Shown: one piece after another, positions 7,787 to 10,792 of the stretch
How the letters are laid out: each line of letters begins with the position of its first letter
Numbering within the stretch: the stretch's first letter is position 1
Notes under the pieces: model-generated
Database searches by the model: none
The model's input: the letters and a program-made list of their open reading frames with translations, nothing else
Told to the model about the DNA's origin: nothing
Made by a program: the position numbers and the translations under genes
Source: an uncultured Clostridia bacterium
GTDB lineage: Bacteria > Bacillota > Clostridia > Saccharofermentanales > DTU023
Length of the DNA: 10,792 nucleotides
Reading direction: 5' to 3'
Assembly (NCBI GenBank): GCA_937922005.1
Contig: CAKZWV010000035.1
Location: forward strand, 1-10,792

Positions 7787-8683
7787 TTACTCCATGAATG
7801 CCAAAATATCCTTATAAACGTCCAGGTGGCCTTGTTCATTGAGCAATTCATGGCGCTTCTTTTTATATAGCTGGGTCCTAGTATGAACATAGCCCAGATC
7901 GTTCAAAAATTTTTCCAAGGCATAGAACTTCGCCTCGCTCTGAATCACAGGGTCTTCAGCCCCAGCGATCAAAAGGATTGGAAGTTGCCTATTTTGGGGG
8001 ATCCAGTCCTTGCTCTCAAAAGCTGACCTTTGCAATTGAAACAGGTTGATGAAGGCATTGGTTGTAAAGACAAAACCACACAAGGGGTCTGAATTATAGG
8101 CGGCCACAGCCTCTTTATCACTAGAAATCCACCCATTTTTCTCTGCAAATCCCTTGTTATAGGGCCCTAAGGCGAGGGCATTCAAAAATGGGTTGGGGGC
8201 ATCCTCTCTGTAGCAGACCTTGGATGCCCGAGCCAAAATCTGAGCCAGCTTGACCATCCCATTTTTGGTAGGCGGCCCGCATAAGACCAGGCGATCAATG
8301 TGATCATCATATTTTTTTAGGTAATTCCTGGCAACCAGGGTGCCCATACTGTGACTAAACAAACAAAGCTGAAGCGCTCCGTAGCGATCCTTGATATACT
8401 CCGTCACTTGAAAGGCATCGTCGACAATCATCGATCCATCTTCGGTGTAAAAATACCCCAGTTGCTCCGGCTCCCTCACGCTAGCCCCATGGCCCCGGTG
8501 GTCATGAATCACACAGATATAGCCCTTATCTGCCAAATACTCCATAAAATCATAATATCGTTCTTTATGTTCCGCCATTCCATGGAGGATTTGTACGATC
8601 CCTATCGCAGGTCCCTCAGGTTCGATCACAGCCAGTTCAAGCGGCAGTTGGTCCCTTTGGGATATGATTTTTTCAGTAAACAT
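7787..8683 (-). CDS. alpha/beta hydrolase, monoacylglycerol-lipase-like (serine aminopeptidase S33 fold)
   Basis: A 298-residue cytoplasmic hydrolase without a signal peptide. The oxyanion-hole region is HGMAEH (34-39) and a DHRGHGAS strand-loop lies at 61-68, both typical of lysophospholipase/monoacylglycerol-lipase-like enzymes. The nucleophile elbow is SHSMG with Ser112, and the rest of the triad is Asp244 (in GAEDPV) and His278 (in RHELLNE). The triad is complete, with a cap domain between about 140 and 215. Likely substrates are monoacylglycerols, lysophospholipids or other small esters; the exact one cannot be read. The ATG has AAGGAG 7 bases upstream. It lies 106 bases downstream of the YoaK gene with no terminator seen between them, and 147 bases upstream of the lipoprotein, suggesting one transcript. 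A membrane protein, a lipase-like enzyme and a lipoprotein together hint at an envelope or lipid role; this is inference. Confidence 0.88.
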   Translation of the reverse strand: MFTEKIISQRDQLPLELAVIEPEGPAIGIVQILHGMAEHKERYYDFMEYLADKGYICVIHDHRGHGASVREPEQLGYFYTEDGSMIVDDAFQVTEYIKDRYGALQLCLFSHSMGTLVARNYLKKYDDHIDRLVLCGPPTKNGMVKLAQILARASKVCYREDAPNPFLNALALGPYNKGFAEKNGWISSDKEAVAAYNSDPLCGFVFTTNAFINLFQLQRSAFESKDWIPQNRQLPILLIAGAEDPVIQSEAKFYALEKFLNDLGYVHTRTQLYKKKRHELLNEQGHLDVYKDILAFME

Positions 8684-8789
8684 CAGTAAGCTCCTTTTCT
8701 TCCGGGCTTGTTTCCAACTTTTGCCCTTCTGTCTTCACTTTTCTAGCCGCCTCACCTTTCGCAGCTCTTGTCCTTATTTTTTCCTTCTT

Positions 8790-9527
8790 CTAGTGTCCCG
8801 ATGGTTTCTGCTCCAAATATTCCTTCCCTCTTACCTTATCCTCATGGATCATCAGGCCAAAGAGATAGGTCAGGGGGAGGGCTGTGACCCAGATGGCCCT
8901 ACCTTGGATCAGCCGACAACAGATGGTACCGATGATGGCCCCCAAGAGGAAGCAAGAGAGCATAATAAAGTGCTTGCCCAGTTTGACCCTATGGCCCTTG
9001 TCCTCTTTTTTCCAGTGGAGCATTTCTTTAGCAAGGCCGACCCCAATCTGGCGGATATGGTTGGTAGCAAAGGTCGTTGCCATGGGCGTACCTTGGGCCT
9101 GCCGGAAGGTATTATATTGCATGGACGCAATAAAATTGATGGCAATCTGTGAAATCTGTACTGGATAGGAATCCGGAATAAAGCCAAGCAGAATGACCAC
9201 GATAATTTCTACACCGATCAGCAGGGTATCCCAGCGGATCATCAAACGGTGTTTGACCGGATTGGGTAAAATTTCGGAGAGAAAGGCCCCTGCCACATAG
9301 GCCGACATGGGGATCAAATACCGAACCGCCTGGTCCATCTGCCCCGCCCCGATCGCTAGGCCAAGCAAGACGACATTACCACTTTGCGCATTACAAAAAA
9401 CATGGCCCCGAAGCAGGTAAGTGAAGGCCCCCCAAAAGCCCGAAACAAGAATCAAAATATAATAAACTCGATTTTGTTCGCAGAGTAAGTATTGACCTGT
9501 CTCAACTTGATCCATTTTGTCCATCAT
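8790..9527 (-). CDS. YoaK family (DUF1275) membrane protein
   Basis: A 245-residue integral membrane protein with about six hydrophobic segments. It shows the marks of the YoaK/DUF1275 family: an N-terminal helix leading to GFWGAFTYLLRG (30-41), then FCNAQSGN (44-51, the family's mTGN-like motif) and VVLLGLAIG, and in the second half MQYNTFRQAQG followed by TTFATNHIRQIG, the equivalent repeat motif. The function of the family is not established; transport is often suspected. The first ATG (9525-9527) has AAAGGCG 5 bases upstream, and the second ATG (9522-9524) is 8 bases from it, so either could be used. This is the first gene of the minus-strand unit. Its GC is high for the window (one 60-base stretch, 9301-9360, is 65% GC), in sharp contrast to the AT-rich gene just across the promoter region. 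Confidence 0.87.
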   Translation of the reverse strand: MMDKMDQVETGQYLLCEQNRVYYILILVSGFWGAFTYLLRGHVFCNAQSGNVVLLGLAIGAGQMDQAVRYLIPMSAYVAGAFLSEILPNPVKHRLMIRWDTLLIGVEIIVVILLGFIPDSYPVQISQIAINFIASMQYNTFRQAQGTPMATTFATNHIRQIGVGLAKEMLHWKKEDKGHRVKLGKHFIMLSCFLLGAIIGTICCRLIQGRAIWVTALPLTYLFGLMIHEDKVRGKEYLEQKPSGH

Positions 9528-9576
9528 GATCGCCTTTTCTCTTCCTAAGTTTCAGTCCTTAGTATACCAGGAAGTT
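9522..9576 (+). repeat. 55-base direct repeat, left copy (promoter, RBS and start of the YoaK gene)
   Basis: Bases 9522-9576 are identical to 10738-10792. The left edge is defined by a mismatch (C at 9521, G at 10737). The segment begins at the second Met codon of the YoaK gene and carries its RBS and extended -10 on the minus strand. It also contains the 8-base palindrome ATCATGAT at 9523-9530, close to the edge. Confidence 0.97.
9561..9569 (-). promoter_or_regulatory. extended -10 promoter element of the YoaK gene
   Basis: Read on the minus strand this is TGGTATACT, an extended -10 (TGn plus a near-consensus TATACT). No good -35 box is seen at 16-18 bases, as expected for extended -10 promoters. 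The YoaK start codon is 33 bases downstream. The element lies inside the 55-base duplicated segment, so a second copy exists at 10777-10785. Confidence 0.55.
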
Positions 9577-9643
9577 CGAAATGACTCATCTCTTTTTAGA
9601 CTTCTTTAGAGATTTTTGTCTCTTCCTTTTTACACCACTTTAT

Positions 9644-9673
9644 TTGACAGAATCACTTTAGCAAGCGTATACT
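9644..9673 (+). promoter_or_regulatory. strong promoter of the AT-rich hydrolase gene
   Basis: A consensus TTGACA (9644-9649), an 18-base spacer and TATACT (9668-9673) lie 70 bases before the start codon. The leader runs to a CGGAGG ribosome binding site (9733-9738), 5 bases before the ATG. With its own promoter, the gene could be expressed wherever the segment lands. Confidence 0.75.
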
Positions 9674-9743
9674 ACGGAATGACGGTACAAATAATAAGTA
9701 AAACAAGATAATGACAAATTAGAACCATTATGCGGAGGTTTTT

Positions 9744-10694
9744 ATGAAAAAAGTTGCAAGAAATATACTTTTTGGTCTTCTTATCTTATTGATTATAGGA
9801 GCAATCGGGATTTCAATCTTTATTGGCAAGGCCGTTTTTGATGGCTATACAAATGTGGTAAGCAGAGAAGAAACCATAAAAAATTCTCAAGAATTTAAAA
9901 AAGACTATGATGATTTGCTTAAAAACTATAAGCTAGAAAAAATTGAGATAGAAGATCAAGATTTGGACCACAAGCTTCCTGCAATTTTTGCCAAAAAACC
10001 TGGCAATAAGAATATAGCTGTTTTAGTTCACGGAATGGGCGGCACAAAAGAAACTGTAGCACCAATTATGATAACTTTCTTAGAATCAGGCTATGACGCA
10101 ATCGCCTATGATCAGAGAAATTCTGGAGAAAATATGGCAGATTACAACACATCCGGTCTTTTAGAATCCGAAGATACAAGAGCAGTTATCGACTATATTC
10201 GTGAAAAATACCAAGACGGAGAGTTAATTCTTTGGGGAGAATCTTATGGAGGACTTACGAGTGTAATTGCTGCAGGGAAAGATGATACAAATATTGACTA
10301 TCTAATACTTGAAAGCCCAGTTTCTAATGGCTTTGACATGATAGAAAATGTGATGAAAGATATTTCTAAAAAACAAGGTGTTCCTCTTGATTTTATGATA
10401 AAAACTGGCGATTTATATTCAAAAGTCAAACTCGGCATAAGTTTTTCTGATATGGACGGAAGGGAATATATGAAAAATGTTGATATTCCAGTGTTAATTA
10501 CTCATTCTAAGATAGACAAAGTGACCCCACCATATATGGCAGAAGACTTATATACGGCAAAATCTGATGACAAAAAAGAACTAATCACAGTTGATGGCTA
10601 CAAACACGCATCCTATCCTTATAAGGATAGGGATGGCTATAAGAAAATAGTAAAAGACTTCTTAGAAAAATATTCTGCTGATAAGGCTGATTAA
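9744..10694 (+). CDS. membrane-anchored alpha/beta hydrolase, probably acquired
   Basis: A 316-residue hydrolase. An N-terminal hydrophobic segment (about 8-31) without a cleavage motif suggests a signal anchor with the catalytic domain outside the cell. The fold is shown by VLVHGMGG (oxyanion hole, His96-Gly100), a YDQRNSGEN loop, GESYGG with nucleophile Ser167, Asp258 in HSKIDKVTPP, and His288 in YKHASYPY; the triad is complete. Substrate unknown; it is not a close relative of the hydrolase at 7787-8683. Composition is foreign to its neighbours: very AT-rich, with six of seven arginines encoded by AGA or AGG. My recollection is that similar proteins occur in AT-rich Gram-positive anaerobic cocci and streptococci, but this needs a search. 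No terminator follows; instead an RBS and ATG of another gene start 40 bases later, so the gene was probably in an operon at its source. Confidence 0.85.
   Translation: MKKVARNILFGLLILLIIGAIGISIFIGKAVFDGYTNVVSREETIKNSQEFKKDYDDLLKNYKLEKIEIEDQDLDHKLPAIFAKKPGNKNIAVLVHGMGGTKETVAPIMITFLESGYDAIAYDQRNSGENMADYNTSGLLESEDTRAVIDYIREKYQDGELILWGESYGGLTSVIAAGKDDTNIDYLILESPVSNGFDMIENVMKDISKKQGVPLDFMIKTGDLYSKVKLGISFSDMDGREYMKNVDIPVLITHSKIDKVTPPYMAEDLYTAKSDDKKELITVDGYKHASYPYKDRDGYKKIVKDFLEKYSADKAD
10612..10631. repeat. perfect 20-base palindrome inside the AT-rich hydrolase gene
   Basis: The half-site CCTATCCTTA is followed directly by its exact reverse complement. With one bulged G the pairing extends outward (CATCC/GGATG). 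It lies in codons just after the catalytic histidine (ASYPYKDRDG). No T tract follows, so it is not a terminator. It may be chance, or an mRNA hairpin. Confidence 0.85.
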
Positions 10695-10734
10695 AAAAGA
10701 TTCAAATGGGAATTATCTTCTAAAAGGAGAAAAA

Positions 10735-10764
10735 ATGCATCATGATCGCCTTTTCTCTTCCTAA
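10735..10764 (+). pseudogene. orphan start of a donor gene fused to host sequence
   Basis: AAAAGGAGA (10722-10730) and an ATG 5 bases later make a good translation start. The reading frame enters the 55-base repeat immediately after the ATG and stops after nine codons (MHHDRLFSS). The body of the gene is absent, so only the RBS and start codon of the donor's next gene remain. Confidence 0.55.
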
Positions 10765-10792
10765 GTTTCAGTCCTTAGTATACCAGGAAGTT
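10738..10792 (+). repeat. 55-base direct repeat, right copy, running to the window end
   Basis: Identical to 9522-9576; it may continue beyond the window. On the minus strand it holds the YoaK promoter (extended -10 at 10777-10785), RBS and two ATG codons, but the gene body is missing: translation from there would give MMHFFSF and stop at 10720-10722. Confidence 0.97.

Larger units (their letters stand above)
9577..10737 (+). other. AT-rich inserted segment between direct repeats
   Basis: This 1161-base segment lies between the two 55-base repeats, giving a 1216-base repeat-to-repeat period. It holds one promoter, one alpha/beta hydrolase gene, and the RBS plus ATG of a further gene that is cut off at the right edge. 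The coding part is clearly AT-richer than the flanking YoaK gene (27% GC in 9901-9960). No transposase, integrase or terminal inverted repeat is visible, so it is not a recognisable insertion sequence. The left junction cannot be placed exactly: 9577-9640 could be native upstream DNA of the YoaK gene. Confidence 0.6.

Noticed and set aside
8664..9152. 162-codon open frame on the plus strand, and smaller frames nearby (8351-8689, 8884-9168, 8909-9187)
   Set aside because: All are antisense or out-of-frame shadows of the hydrolase and YoaK genes, with low-complexity or implausible protein sequence.
9608..9623. Terminator hairpin AGAGA/TCTCT upstream of the AT-rich hydrolase
   Set aside because: The stem is only five pairs and the T tract is interrupted, too weak to call.
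9577..10737. Insertion sequence or integron cassette
   Set aside because: No transposase, terminal inverted repeats or attC-like structure; the repeats are direct, 55 bases long and made of host promoter sequence.

Overview
The window looks like one fragment of a Bacillota (Firmicutes) genome of low to middle GC, probably a host-associated or anaerobic species. The signs are strong AAGGAG/GGAGG ribosome binding sites, TTGACA/TATAAT-type promoters, a lipobox lipoprotein, and the pairing of adenine deaminase with an NCS2 purine permease. I cannot name the genus. No rRNA, tRNA, CRISPR array, transposase or integrase is visible.

Region 1 (1-3690, + strand, AT-richer): the 3' end of an unrecognised cysteine-containing small protein, then an MacB/LolD-type ABC ATPase overlapping a large permease with two FtsX-like cores. 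A hairpin follows. This layout resembles the peptide or bacteriocin export and immunity transporters of Gram-positives, but the substrate is not identified. Region 2 (3760-7013, + strand): a purine salvage unit. Adenine deaminase (ade) and an AzgA-like NCS2 permease are separated by a striking 11-bp tandem repeat. Together they would import a purine base and convert adenine to hypoxanthine. Region 3 (7019-9527, - strand): a probable three-gene unit read right to left, comprising a YoaK/DUF1275 membrane protein, a monoacylglycerol-lipase-like alpha/beta hydrolase and a small lipoprotein of unknown function. It converges on the permease with only 5 bases between the stop codons. Region 4 (9522-10792): a very AT-rich membrane-anchored alpha/beta hydrolase gene with its own strong promoter, bracketed by two identical 55-base direct copies of the promoter, RBS and start of the YoaK gene.

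The most unusual structure is region 4. A gene of foreign composition lies between two copies of a host promoter. The right-hand junction falls exactly after the ribosome binding site and ATG of what looks like the donor's next gene. The window ends exactly at the end of the second 55-base copy. This can mean a real insertion or tandem amplification, or it can be an assembly-graph loop at a 55-base k-mer. The two must be separated before any biology is built on it.
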